The notes below the pieces were generated by a model. That model saw only the letters and a list, made by a program, of their open reading frames with translations. It had not been told where the DNA came from and did not search any database. From Aureococcus anophagefferens (lineage: Eukaryota; Sar; Pelagophyceae; Pelagomonadales; Pelagomonadaceae), in NCBI RefSeq assembly GCF_000186865.1, contig NW_008705577.1, positions 178,147 through 206,871 on the forward strand: a stretch of 28,725 nucleotides of DNA. The letters run 5' to 3'. This document shows positions 1 to 8,458 of this stretch, piece by piece. The position numbers and the translations under genes are program-made. Positions within the stretch are counted from its first letter, which is position 1. Each line of letters opens with the position of its first letter.

Positions 1-914
1 CCGCGGCCGGCCCGCCCCCGAAGAGCGCCGCGGAGGGGGTCCCGGCCCGTGCCGCGGCAGGCCCGCGCCACGGCGAACGGCACGACCTCGCCCAGCGCCG
101 CGCCGAGGCCCGCGCACGCGCCGCACGCCCACGTCGCGCGGAGCAGCGCCGCCGCGGAGGGCGCCGCGGGCCGGCCGCAGTCCTCGAACTCGAGCGGGCT
201 CAGGCGCCAGGAGTCGCCGCGGTACTCGACGCCGTCGACGGAGCCGCCGCAGCCCTCGACGGCGCGCGCGAGCCGCGCGACGTGCGGAAAGAGCACGAGC
301 GCGCCCGTCTGCAAACCGACGCCGATGCCGACGCTCGACAGGATCCCGAGCAGGACGAACCAGCTGCCGTAGCGGAGCCAGAGCGCCGCCTCGCGGGACG
401 CGCAGGCGCAGGCCGCGGCCGCGGCGAAAACGGAGCAGGCGTCGCGGAGCGTCCGCGGGTTCTGGAACGCGGCCGCGACGACGTCGCGGACCGCGGCCGC
501 GCAGTGGCCGAGCACGGCGAAGGGCCGCCGCCGGAGCGTCAGGGACGACACGCTCGCCTTGCCGTGGGGCGTCCGCGGCGGGTAGGGCGTCGCGATCTCC
601 GCGACGATCGGCGGCGGCGGCGGCGGCTTCGCCGGCGACGCGCGCGCGCGCGTCGCCGGCGACGAGGGCGTGCGCGCGTCGCCCGACGACAGCGTGTCAT
701 CGGGCGACGGGGGCGGCGGCGGGGAGTCGCGGGGTTCGGGCGCGCGCACGTGGTCGTCCGCCGCGGCGGGGGCGTCGTCGTGTTCTTCCGGTGAATCGAC
801 GACCTTCGGCGTCGCGAACGAGAGCCGCCGCTGCGGCTGCGGGCTCACGGAGTGGCGCTTCCGCTGTGCTAGCGACCCTCGAGGGGTGTTCGTGATGTCC
901 TGGAGGCCCGGCAT
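1..914 (-). CDS. VMP1-like VTT-domain ER membrane protein, 3' end outside window
   Basis: From the ATG at 914 the minus strand stays open to the left edge (304 complete codons), so the C-terminal part is missing. Residues 40-115 are Pro/Ser/Ala-rich and probably disordered. Residues 176-211 (a WLRYGSWFV segment, then GILSSVGIGVGLQTG and LFPHVA) and 264-285 (GLGAALGEVVPFAVARA) match the signature of vacuole membrane protein 1, where a Gly-rich re-entrant segment (GxLSSxGxGxGLxT) and a GxxxGExxPFxxAR segment form the VTT (SNARE-associated/DedA-like) core. VMP1 family members are ER scramblases involved in autophagosome formation and lipid transport. The start is the first in-frame Met; a few open codons precede it, so an upstream exon is possible. 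The Cys-containing loop at 222-246 corresponds in position to the variable lumenal loop of VMP1. The alternative is a more distant TVP38/TMEM41-type VTT protein. Family membership is inferred from motif recall. Confidence 0.68.
   Translation of the reverse strand, partial: MPGLQDITNTPRGSLAQRKRHSVSPQPQRRLSFATPKVVDSPEEHDDAPAAADDHVRAPEPRDSPPPPPSPDDTLSSGDARTPSSPATRARASPAKPPPPPPIVAEIATPYPPRTPHGKASVSSLTLRRRPFAVLGHCAAAVRDVVAAAFQNPRTLRDACSVFAAAAACACASREAALWLRYGSWFVLLGILSSVGIGVGLQTGALVLFPHVARLARAVEGCGGSVDGVEYRGDSWRLSPLEFEDCGRPAAPSAAALLRATWACGACAGLGAALGEVVPFAVARACRGTGRDPLRGALRGRAGR
629..662. repeat. 34-bp perfect palindrome inside the VMP1-like coding region
   Basis: Bases 629-662 are perfectly self-complementary around a (CG)n centre, with arms containing TCGCCGGCGACG. 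They encode the low-complexity segment around residues 85-95 of the VMP1-like protein (SPATRARASPA). There is no unpaired loop, so a cruciform or Z-DNA-prone structure is possible. It is probably a by-product of GC-rich codon use. Confidence 0.85.
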
Positions 915-1339
915 GGTGTGGTTTTTGCCGCCGTTGATGGGCGCGGTCGTGATCACGACCTCAACCGCTCGGCACTGCCGAGCAGCATTGAACAAGCTTG
1001 CTTTTCCGATGTTATGGCTCGGCGTCTGGGCTGCGCGCGCCCCGGGCGGCGGGCCCTGGCTCCCGGTCGCGGCCGCCACGGCCTCGGCGCGGTGCCCGCG
1101 GCCTGCGGTGCGCGCGGGGCAGCCCTCGTCGGCCCGTCGGTGGCGGCAGCGCGATAGGGCTGCCACACGGTGGCGGCCGCCGGGACGAGGACTTCAGCGT
1201 CACTGCGGCGACGCGCGGCTGCTCCGACACCCTTTCCGGCGTCTGTGGCGCTCGGATTCGCGCGCGGGGGCGCGGGGCGGCCCGGACGCCGCTGACTTTT
1301 TTTTTTTTGGAGTTTTAACGAATGCTCGCACCTGCTCAG

Positions 1340-1456
1340 GCGTGACACTCTGGTTGGCTGGCGCCTGTGCGGCTTTGCTCTCTTCCCACGGACCGGTGCG
1401 GCACTTGGGACGACGCCGGGGCGTGGCACTCTGACTGGCTGGCGCTGTTTGCTCTC
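1340..1456. repeat. Imperfect direct repeat of about 40 bp
   Basis: Copy 1 (1340-1382) and copy 2 (1421-1456) share GCGTG-CACTCTG, then GGCTGGCGC, then TTTGCTCTC. The second copy is 7 bp shorter between the last two blocks. The copies start 81 bp apart. No gene or family is recognised. Confidence 0.7.
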
Positions 1457-2240
1457 GAGGACTCTGCTGCGAATGTGGTTACGGGCTGGATTGGCACTCG
1501 GACAACACCAGGGTTTTTTCGCACTTCGCTTTTCCCAGCCTCCGGCTTTTCTCCCGGTCGGGTTTTCCCGGGGGCGGGGTTTTTCAGCGTCGTGTTTTCG
1601 CCCAGTCCTCCGGAAGCTCTTCCCGGAGGGTGCGGTGGCCTCGTCTTCCCAGCCTCGTGTCAAAGGACAAGGCTGTAGTCGACAAAGGGGCGGTGTCAAT
1701 CCGGTTCCGCATCGTCAACGAGCTGCTCCTCAGAGCACGATGCCGCAACGGCGGTCCCAGGTCGCGGACGAGGTCCCGGCTGCGTACGGACCGTATCGGG
1801 CGGAGATCCCCTCTGAGCGGCGGCGAACCGAGAAGGCCGCTCAAGTGAAAGGCGGGCGCCGGGGGGAACTCAGCTCTCTGACCCTGACGGCGGCGTCGGC
1901 GCGGTGTCTAGAAACCTCGTGCGTTCTGGCCGTGTCCGGCGCCAATGCTGGATGGAAAACCGGACCCGTCCTGAGTATGGCATGTCCGCGCGGGCCGCGA
2001 AGCGAGTCCACGGACTGCGAGTGAGCCCCCGCGCGCCTGGCCCCTCGGAGCTAGATGCCAGCCCGGCCGCCCGTGGCGGTCGCGGCTAGGCTTGGAGTCC
2101 CAGTGCCGCGAGGCCTGGTGCCGCAAACCCCCCGGGTAGGCCCTCTAGCTGTTAACCTCTCCTAGCCTAGCCGAAGGAGGGGACAAGCGCCGGAATGTCG
2201 CCGGACTTACTTCAGGTTTGACGCGCGCGCGGCGTTCGAC

Positions 2241-2319
2241 GTGTCCATTGTCACGGGATAGCGCGTCTGAAAGCCGGGAACGCCCTCTCTTCGGAACTGT
2301 GCGCCGTGACAATGGACAC
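2241..2319. repeat. 16-bp perfect inverted repeat with 47-nt loop
   Basis: GTGTCCATTGTCACGG at 2241-2256 is exactly complementary to CCGTGACAATGGACAC at 2304-2319. Such a long perfect stem in non-coding DNA could be a structured RNA hairpin, the ends of a very small inverted-repeat element, or a protein-binding site. No flanking target duplication was obvious. Confidence 0.85.
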
Positions 2320-3153
2320 CCTCGCGTTCGTTTTCTATGCGGGCGCAAAGTCGCTACTTTTCGGGTGCTCTCCCAGCACGCCTTCGAGGTGCTCGCAGCG
2401 CACTGCGCCCTCCTTTCGGCCGCCGGAGACGTTCGACGAACGCTATTATGATGTGCGAATGCGCGCTGATGCGCGCAGAGGTCTGGTTCGAGGCTGGAGA
2501 GCGCATACGGACCCGTCGGGCGCTCACGCCGTAAACGAGAGCGTTTTTTGCGAGCGCGCACCGCGACATAGTTCTGGCCCCGGACGATGGGCGGGATGTC
2601 CCCGAGCATGTACCCTACACGTGACGGGCCGCCGAAGGCGTCAGAGCGGTGCAGCGATGCGATCTGGACGCAACAGAGCTGGTTTCAGCCCGGAAGTGGT
2701 GCGTTTTGGTGCTGCAAGGACTCATTCGCGTCGCCCGATCACCGTCGCTGCACTTCGCTGGACGATTCGTCATCGCATACCTCCTGGACGGCGTCCTGAA
2801 CAATCATCGGCGCCAAGATGGTACTCGAAACGTTCGCGCGCTGTCGGCGCCCAGATAGCCGCCGGGGACCCCGTTTTCGGACCTCGTAAAAATCGCGCGC
2901 CCGTGCGCTTCTCCGGTGCGCGGCGGCGTGTTTGTCCTTGGGGACGTCCATACGGGTCCTAAAAGAGAGAGGGACGATGCAGAACGTCCCAAATGGCGTC
3001 GAAATGTGGCTTCAAGTTGCGGGGGAAACATTCCCCAACGGACCTCAAAAACCAGTGGGCTTCCCCCCTCATCACTGCCGACCTCGATGGTTGCACGAGC
3101 AGCTCACGAGCCCGGCTCGATGAACCCAGGTGGGGCAGCCTCTCCGCACCAGC

Positions 3154-3204
3154 ATGGCCGCCGCGCCCCAGCAGCAGTAGACGCGCTCCCTAGCAGCAGT
3201 AGAC
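3154..3204 (+). promoter_or_regulatory. Possible uORF and 13-bp direct repeat before the DENN gene start
   Basis: An ATG at 3154 opens an 8-codon frame (MAAAPQQQ) ending at the TAG 3178-3180. The 13-mer AGCAGCAGTAGAC occurs at 3170-3182 and again at 3192-3204, the second copy ending 6 bp before the ATG at 3211. If transcription starts upstream of 3154, ribosomes would meet this short uORF first. That the region is 5' UTR is inference. Confidence 0.4.
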
Positions 3205-3210
3205 AAGAAC

Positions 3211-4713
3211 ATGTGGGAGCGTCTCTCCGCCGCCGCGCGCGACAGCTTCTCCGCGAGCCCGCCGCGCGACGCGCCGGACGCGCCGCCCACACAACCAGCG
3301 CCAAAGGTCACCGCCGAGGCCATCGTCTGCCTCTTCGGCGTGCACTTCCACAACCGGCGCGGCAACGAGGTGTCGTGGTCCTGCGCGTCGTCGAGCGCGC
3401 CGCCGGCCGTGCGGCGGGCCGGCTTCCTCGACGGCGTCGAGTTCAAGGCCATGCCGTCCGGCGTCGACAAGCTCGACGAGGACTTCGTGCTCTTCCGCCA
3501 GCGGGACCTCTACGGCCTCGCGGTCTTCAGCGCGCGGCGCGCGGCGAGCGACGCGCGCGGCGCCATCTACCACAGCGTCGGCGCGCTGGCGACGGAGCAC
3601 GGCGCGTTGGCGGCCGTCGCGAACGGGCTCCGCGACGCCGCGGAGGCTCTGAACGCGGCGCCCGAGGGCGACCGGCCCGCGGTCTACGCGGCCCTCGAGG
3701 CCCGGTACCGGAGCGGCGACCTCGCCCTCGACGCCGCGCCGCGCGACGACGAGGACGACCTGAGCGTGCTGCGGGGCAGCCTGGGGAACCTCGCGTTCTT
3801 CTACGGCGCGTCCGTCTTCACGCTGTGGAAGGCCGTGCTGCTGCGGCGGCGCATCCTCTTCTATTCGCCGGTGCCCGTGGGCATCGTCTGCGAGCGGGCC
3901 CACGCCGTGAGCGGCCTGCTGGCCCACTCGCTCGACCCGAGCGTCGCGTCGCTCCTCGCCGCGCCCGAGGACGAGCTGCTCTTCGTCAACGTCGCGGACC
4001 TGGACGACCTCGCGGCGCGGCGGACCTACGTCGCCTGCACGTCGGAGAAGGTCCTCGCGGACAAGACGCGCGCCTACGACGTCTTCGTCGACAACCGGCG
4101 CGTCGTCGTCGCGGGCGACGGCGACGCGCGGGGCGCGCCGCGGACCCCGCCGGAGGACCACATCCCCGGCGAGGACCGCGACGAGGACGACGACCTCGTC
4201 TTCCCCTTCCTCAACAGCGTCGTCTTCGGCGAGCGCACGCGGCGGCGGCACCGCGCGTTCGGCGCGCGCCGCGGGTCCGTGACCGCGCCGAGGGTCGTCG
4301 CCGACGACGACAGCGCCCTCGCGCTCACGGAGGGCGACCGCCTGCGCTGGCGCGCCATGCGGCGGCGCATGCAGACGCGGGGCGCGGCGGTCGGCGGCGC
4401 GACCGCGGACCTCGACGCCGTCGTCGCGGACGCGTTCAGCGCGGCCAACGACCGCGTGCTCGAGGGCCTCCTCGTCGCCGCGCGCACGGGCGTCGACGTG
4501 ACGACGCTGAGCTCCTTCGAGAGCTTCGGCCTCCACCGCAGCGACCGCGCGTTCCTCCGGGCGCTCGCGGACGAGCTCCGCGTGGACCACCCGGGCTTCA
4601 AGGACAGCGCGACGTGGACGTCGGACGCGACGCGGACGCCGAGCCGGCCCCCGCGGCCGCCCCGGGACTCGTGGACGGCGACGCCGAAGCGACAGGCGCC
4701 GCCGTTGCCGTAA
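3211..4713 (+). CDS. DENND11/LCHN-like DENN-domain protein
   Basis: Uninterrupted 500-residue frame from the ATG at 3211. Residues 34-109 (EAIVCLFGVHFHNRRGNEV, GVEFKAMPSG, DFVLFRQRDLYGLAVF) match the N-terminal longin-like/uDENN part of DENND11 (LCHN/KIAA1147). Residues 196-230 (FFYGASVFTLWKAVLLRRR, then ILFYSPVPVGIVCERA) match the cDENN core. Residues 257-296 (LFVNVADLDDL, YVACTSEK, YDVFVDN) and 445-459 (DRAFLRALADELRVD) match the distal DENN region. DENN proteins usually act as guanine-nucleotide exchange factors for Rab GTPases in membrane traffic; the exact Rab partner cannot be read from sequence. An acidic low-complexity insert lies at 315-330, and the last 40 residues are Pro/Arg-rich and probably disordered. 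Length is close to the animal protein (about 455 residues). Third positions are almost all G/C. Confidence 0.85.
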   Translation: MWERLSAAARDSFSASPPRDAPDAPPTQPAPKVTAEAIVCLFGVHFHNRRGNEVSWSCASSSAPPAVRRAGFLDGVEFKAMPSGVDKLDEDFVLFRQRDLYGLAVFSARRAASDARGAIYHSVGALATEHGALAAVANGLRDAAEALNAAPEGDRPAVYAALEARYRSGDLALDAAPRDDEDDLSVLRGSLGNLAFFYGASVFTLWKAVLLRRRILFYSPVPVGIVCERAHAVSGLLAHSLDPSVASLLAAPEDELLFVNVADLDDLAARRTYVACTSEKVLADKTRAYDVFVDNRRVVVAGDGDARGAPRTPPEDHIPGEDRDEDDDLVFPFLNSVVFGERTRRRHRAFGARRGSVTAPRVVADDDSALALTEGDRLRWRAMRRRMQTRGAAVGGATADLDAVVADAFSAANDRVLEGLLVAARTGVDVTTLSSFESFGLHRSDRAFLRALADELRVDHPGFKDSATWTSDATRTPSRPPRPPRDSWTATPKRQAPPLP

Positions 4714-4844
4714 AAGCGAGGCGTGGTTGAAGTTGGAGTTGAACTGAGAGGCATTCTGCGAGCATATTATGGGTTGCGCAATCGACCTTGCAATTGAGCA
4801 AGCCACGTCGAGCAAGTAGAGCTGCGAATCGACGAGTCTCCACG

Positions 4845-5675
4845 ATGCTCACAACGACGATGCGTCGAGCGCTGCTGCTGCTGCTCGTCGCCGGCGGCCG
4901 CGCGCTGCAGCGACATCGGCCGACGTTCTCATCGCCGGCCCTCGACGAGCTCGAGCGGGCGGTCGACGCCGCGCTGCTGCCCGGCGTGCCCATCGAGTCG
5001 CTCGACGGCGCCGCGAGGGAGAGCGTCGCCGTCGCGCGGCGGCTGCGCGCGCGCATGGACAGCTTCGCCAAGAACGGCGACTGCCGCCGGTGTTGGCTGC
5101 AGCGCGCGCACTGCGTCTGCGACCGGTGCGCGCCGCTCGGCGACCTCGGCTCCGCGCGGCGCCTCTTCGTGGTCATGCACCACAAGGAAATCCTATTAGC
5201 CGTCGACACGGCGAAGCTCCTGCTCGCCGCGTACCCGGACCGCGCGCGCCTCGTCGTCGGCGGATTGGCGGGCCAGCCGGCGGAGGCGGAGATGCTCGCG
5301 TCGATCGCGGCCGGCGAGGCAATAGTGCTGTTCCCCAGCGACAACAGCGTCCCGGCCTCGGCGCTCGACGGGACGCCCCGGGACGTCGTGATTCTCGACG
5401 GGACCTGGTCCCAGGCACGGAAGCTCTACAAGCGCCTGCCTGTCGCGCCCGCGGTGCGCCTCGACGCCGCGGACGTCGACGAGCTGGCGACGGGCGCGGG
5501 CCGCCAGCTGCGGACGCACCCGACGGCGTGGCGCGAGGTGTCGACGCTGTCCGCCGTGCGGCGCCTGCTGACCGCGCTCGGGAGCCGGACCGCGGGCGCG
5601 CTCTCCGGCTACCAGGACGTCGCCGACGCGGCCGCGCGGCGCCAGCTCGGCCCGCCGCGATTAAAAGAGACTTAG
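4845..5675 (+). CDS. DTW-domain protein (tRNA-uridine aminocarboxypropyltransferase family)
   Basis: The ATG at 4845 is the first in frame and gives 276 residues; a second ATG at 4860 would start just before the hydrophobic stretch. Residues 6-20 (RRALLLLLVAGGRA) resemble a signal or organelle-targeting segment. A Cys cluster (C80, C83, C90, C92, C95) matches the zinc-binding motif of DTW proteins, followed by MHHKE at 111-115 and the diagnostic DGTW at 185-188 in VVILDGTWSQARKLYKRLP. HPTAW and STLSAV at 225-238 match the family's distal motif. DTW proteins (bacterial TapT/YfiP, animal DTWD1/2) transfer the 3-amino-3-carboxypropyl group of S-adenosylmethionine to tRNA uridine to make acp3U. 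The hydrophobic leader suggests an organellar copy, but that is inference. Its stop codon overlaps the stop codon of the convergent gene at 5672. Confidence 0.88.
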   Translation: MLTTTMRRALLLLLVAGGRALQRHRPTFSSPALDELERAVDAALLPGVPIESLDGAARESVAVARRLRARMDSFAKNGDCRRCWLQRAHCVCDRCAPLGDLGSARRLFVVMHHKEILLAVDTAKLLLAAYPDRARLVVGGLAGQPAEAEMLASIAAGEAIVLFPSDNSVPASALDGTPRDVVILDGTWSQARKLYKRLPVAPAVRLDAADVDELATGAGRQLRTHPTAWREVSTLSAVRRLLTALGSRTAGALSGYQDVADAAARRQLGPPRLKET

Positions 5676-6623
5676 AAGTCGAAGCTCGGCATCTGGAACG
5701 CGTAGGACGTCGGGTTGCCGTCGTCCGCGTGCTCGTCCTCCGCGCCCGCGGACGCCGGGTCCGCGCCGCTCATGAGCTTGATGATGCGGTTGTGGTTTTT
5801 CATGAGGCCCTCGTTCTCCTCTTTCGTCATGGGCGCACCGCCCTCGCGGCCCTCGTCGTACTCGTGGGGCCGCGAGTTCCACGCGTCCCAGCCCGCGACG
5901 GTCTGCGGGAACCCCAGCCGCGCGATCGCCGGGCCCCGCACCTTCATCCACACCTCGCCGACGTGCGCCCGGAAGTCCGCCGTCGCCGGATGCGCCGCGC
6001 GGACCTCCTTGATCGCGCGCTGCACGGCGCACTGTTTGAAGCCTCGCTCGAAGTTCTTCTGGATCGTCTGCGCGTGTTCCAACGAGAGCACCGCCGGCGG
6101 CTCAAGCGGTGCGCCGTCGTCGTTCACGGGCAGCAGCCCCTTGAAGGAGCACCAGCCGCCGTACCTACATTCGTGCCAATGCGCGATACTCCGCCTCGAA
6201 CTGCACACTGCCAGACTACCAGCCCTCGCTCTCGCCGCCCTTCTTGGGCAGGATCAGGTGCACGCGCAGGTCCGGCGTCTGGACGGCCCAGGACTCGTGG
6301 TCGCTCTCGACGACCGCGCCGCGCTTGAGGATCGACGCGCCGGATTCTACGGCGTCGGAGCTCAGCTCGCGGCCGCGGCGCAGCATGAGCTTCTTCGACG
6401 TGACGACGTACTTTTTGTAGGCGACGGCCGGCTTGATCCAGAAGTGGGACGGCGAGTCGATCTCGTCCTCGGCGACGGCGAAGGCGTAGTCCCGCGCGAT
6501 CTCCTCCCGAGCCGCCTCCATGAGCTCGTGGGGACTCGGATCCTTCATCGTCAGCGCGCTGAGTTGGGCAGCCATGCTGGGGCAGCCGAAACGCTCGAGC
6601 TCTCCGAAGGCAACTTGAAGCAT
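5672..6623 (-). CDS. Unrecognised two-exon protein
   Basis: Two adjacent minus-strand frames join through one short intron. Exon 1 runs from the ATG at 6623 (alternative Met at 6575) to 6220, exon 2 from 6164 to the stop at 5672. The lower frame has no ATG at its 5' end (6206-6208 is GTG), so it is unlikely to be a gene alone. Removing the GT-AG intron 6165-6219 restores one frame with W-Y-G-G-W at the junction. The product is about 298 residues and soluble, with SHFWIKPAVAYKKYVV and a run of positive residues in the first part, and RGFKQCAVQRAIKEV plus GFPQTVAGWDAWNSRPHEYD in the second. I recognise no family. It starts 14 bp after the stop of the oxygenase gene upstream on the same strand, and its stop overlaps the stop of the convergent DTW gene. 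Confidence 0.7.
6165..6219 (-). other. Predicted 55-nt GT-AG intron
   Basis: On the minus strand the intron begins GTAGTC (6219 downward) and ends ATGTAG (6165). It splits a TGG codon as TG|G. Without splicing, exon 1 ends at the TAG 6216-6218. The frame match on both sides is the evidence; no transcript is available. Confidence 0.65.
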
Positions 6624-6637
6624 CGTTGCACCCGTAT

Positions 6638-7606
6638 TTACAGCTCCCCCTCGCCGAATCTCGCGTGGGCCTTGCCGTCGAGGAAGTCGGCGAAGCGGTA
6701 GTTCTCGTCGCAGGTGAACCAGAAGCTCAGCGTGAAGCGCGCGCCGCCGACGACGGGCGCGACCGCGTGCTCGTTCTCCGGGCCCGAGCCGAACATGGAC
6801 ACGCGGCCCCGCTTCGGCTCGATCTCGAGGCCGTCGTCGAAGGAGAACAAGCCGCCGGCGAAGTCCACGCCGTAGTCCGAGAGGTAGAGCAACCCGCTGT
6901 ACTCGTAGTGCGCCGTGTTGTCGCGGTCGACGTGCGGCTGGAAGTAGACGTCGTGCGCCTCCGCCGGCTGCCACGACGTGTTCATGCCGCTCAGGCGCGT
7001 GATGAAGGTCGGCGCCGTGAAAAATAGGGGGCGTTCCCGGGAAAAGGCGTCTTCCACCTCGCCCTTGAGGCGGCGGATGACGGACCGGTACAGCGCGTAG
7101 TCCGCGTGGTCGAAGAGCGGCGGCGACGCGCGCCGGCCCTGGTACAGGTTCTCGAGGCGCGCGCCGGGCGCCATGACGAAGCCGCTGTTGATGTCGAAGA
7201 TCGTCGGGCCGCCCGACGACGCGTCCGCGCCCGCCGCGGCCATGCCGGCGTTCGCGATCCGCAAGAGCGCGTCGACCTCCGCCGCGGGCAGCCAGTCGTC
7301 GATGACGACGCGGTCGCACTGGCGCGCGCCGCAGGAGCTCGTCGACGCGCAGGGCACGTGCCGCCGCCGCCGGCCCACGGCATCGCTCCGGCGCAGGCGG
7401 TCGGGCAGGGGCTCGCTTCGTGCGGCGCTCCGCGCGAGGCGCAGCGCGCGCAGCGCGAGCGTGAGCCCGCCGCAGACGACGCAGAAGATCGCGCTGGCGT
7501 AGGCGAGCGCTTTGTTGCCGGTTTTTGTCGGTGTCGCTGGTGTGGCCGCTTTTGTCGTTGTCGCCGTCTTTGGCGACGCTTTTTGAGGCCTCTTTTTAGC
7601 TGCCAT
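6638..7606 (-). CDS. Membrane-anchored 2-oxoglutarate/Fe(II) dioxygenase, OGFOD3/prolyl-hydroxylase-like
   Basis: 322 residues from the ATG at 7606 (MAAKKRPQK); the open frame continues upstream, but this Met gives the expected topology. A Lys/Thr/Ala-rich cytosolic tail is followed by one membrane segment at about 32-52 (NKALAYASAIFCVVCGGLTLAL). The catalytic domain spans 97-298, with the iron ligands H225 and D227 in QPHVDRDN, a conserved GLLYLSDYGVDFAGGLFSF stretch, the distal ligand H280 in PENEHAV and R290 (GARFTLSFWF) to bind 2-oxoglutarate. This order and the N-terminal anchor resemble animal OGFOD3 and P4H-like enzymes of the secretory pathway. The likely role is hydroxylation of a protein or peptide in the ER/Golgi lumen; the substrate is unknown. 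All key catalytic residues are present. The next gene on the strand begins 14 bp downstream. Confidence 0.88.
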   Translation of the reverse strand: MAAKKRPQKASPKTATTTKAATPATPTKTGNKALAYASAIFCVVCGGLTLALRALRLARSAARSEPLPDRLRRSDAVGRRRRHVPCASTSSCGARQCDRVVIDDWLPAAEVDALLRIANAGMAAAGADASSGGPTIFDINSGFVMAPGARLENLYQGRRASPPLFDHADYALYRSVIRRLKGEVEDAFSRERPLFFTAPTFITRLSGMNTSWQPAEAHDVYFQPHVDRDNTAHYEYSGLLYLSDYGVDFAGGLFSFDDGLEIEPKRGRVSMFGSGPENEHAVAPVVGGARFTLSFWFTCDENYRFADFLDGKAHARFGEGEL

Positions 7607-7741
7607 TGCGATCGATGCGGGTTGACCAGGCCAAAGTTTCCCCAAGGTTGCTCCTAAAGCGCAGTGCCAGAATCGACTGCCAGACGGCGCTGTCACCCGC
7701 GAAACAGGACCCCCCATCCCCCCTAGGCACATGGGCCGAGC

Positions 7742-8458
7742 TTAGCGGCCGCCCGGCGGGGACCAGAAGGAGAGGACGACGACGAGCGCGTCGTGCGGGA
7801 GCGCGAGGTTCGACAGGATGCTCATGAGCGGGCGGCGGTGGCGCTCGACTCTTGCATCCCAGCCGCCGGTGTCGATGATGTCCATCATGTAGTCGTGGAG
7901 GGCGCTGTTACTCGGCTTAATCTCCACCGAGCGTAAGCCTTTGATGGCCGCGCCGGCGCGCAGCAGCGTCAGGGCGAACTCGCGGTGACCTTTGAAGATG
8001 GCAAGACGCAGCGGGGTGGTACCCTGTCGGTCCCTCGCTTCCAGATTTGCGCCGGCGGCGATGAGGAGCTTGGCGGCATCAACGCGTCCTTTGCTAGACG
8101 CAAAGTGAAGAGGAGTCAGGAAATTGTGCTCTCGAGCGTTCACGTCTGTGCCCGCACGCAGAAGAAGACGCACGCAGGCAGTGCTGCAAATTTGAGCGGC
8201 GTGATGGAGTGAGAAAGCGCCGTCTATTGTGGACTGAATGTTTGTGTCTGCTCCTTCGGCCAAGAGAATTTCGCACATCCCCGCAAGCGCTTCGGACGCC
8301 GCGAGATGCAGCAAGGGGAACAGGCCGCGCGCTCCCGTTTTTCTGTCTTCGCAAGGTACCATCCCGTTCACGTCGGCGCCGCGGCGTATCGCGTCGCGCA
8401 GCGCGGCTTCGTCGTTTGCCACAATCGCGCGCCTAGCATCATCCACCAACGCCTCCAT
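7742..8458 (-). CDS. Ankyrin-repeat protein A with conserved C-terminal FW-PPGG module
   Basis: 238 residues from the ATG at 8458. Ankyrin repeats run from about residue 13 to 173, recognisable by LLHLAASEAL, LHHAAQICSTACVRLLLRAG, TPLHFASSKGRVDAAKLLIAAGA and TPLRLAIFKGHREFALTLLRAGA. The last 55 residues contain NSALHDYM, GGWDARVERHRRPL and LPHDALVVVLSFWSPPGG. The same motifs in the same order end ankyrin protein B (17129-18019), so this is a shared non-ankyrin module of unknown function. Ankyrin repeats mediate protein binding; the partner is unknown. No signal peptide or membrane segment is seen. Codons in the repeat part use A/T third positions much more than those of the C-terminal module or neighbouring genes. 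It is divergent from the cupin gene at 8670. Confidence 0.85.
   Translation of the reverse strand: MEALVDDARRAIVANDEAALRDAIRRGADVNGMVPCEDRKTGARGLFPLLHLAASEALAGMCEILLAEGADTNIQSTIDGAFSLHHAAQICSTACVRLLLRAGTDVNAREHNFLTPLHFASSKGRVDAAKLLIAAGANLEARDRQGTTPLRLAIFKGHREFALTLLRAGAAIKGLRSVEIKPSNSALHDYMMDIIDTGGWDARVERHRRPLMSILSNLALPHDALVVVLSFWSPPGGR

Larger units (their letters stand above)
915..3210. other. 2.3-kb gene-poor spacer between divergent genes, less GC-rich than its neighbours
   Basis: I see no convincing gene here. Open frames of 60-250 codons exist on both strands, but none shows a recognisable domain and their composition differs from the strong G/C third-position bias of adjacent genes. 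Visible elements are a run of 12 T at 1297-1308, an imperfect direct repeat (1340-1382 and 1421-1456), T-rich stretches among G/C runs near 1510-1600, a perfect 16-bp inverted repeat (2241-2256 with 2304-2319) and a short direct repeat next to the DENN gene start. It must hold the promoters of both flanking genes. It could also contain an unrecognised non-coding RNA or a degraded mobile element. Confidence 0.6.

Noticed and set aside
2430..2510. tRNA-like B-box sequence GGTTCGAGGCT near 2485
   Set aside because: No matching A box, T-stem or acceptor stem can be folded around it.
2306..2962. 218-codon frame in the large spacer
   Set aside because: No domain, mixed codon use, overlapped by frames on the other strand, and it contains the 16-bp inverted-repeat arm at its start.
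4788..4844. Longer N-terminus for the DTW protein
   Set aside because: The extended frame starts with TTG; the first ATG is at 4845 and leads into a hydrophobic targeting-like segment.
5672..6208. Separate 178-codon gene starting at 6208
   Set aside because: The 5' codon is GTG, there is no ATG for most of the frame, and a phase-compatible intron links it to the upstream frame.
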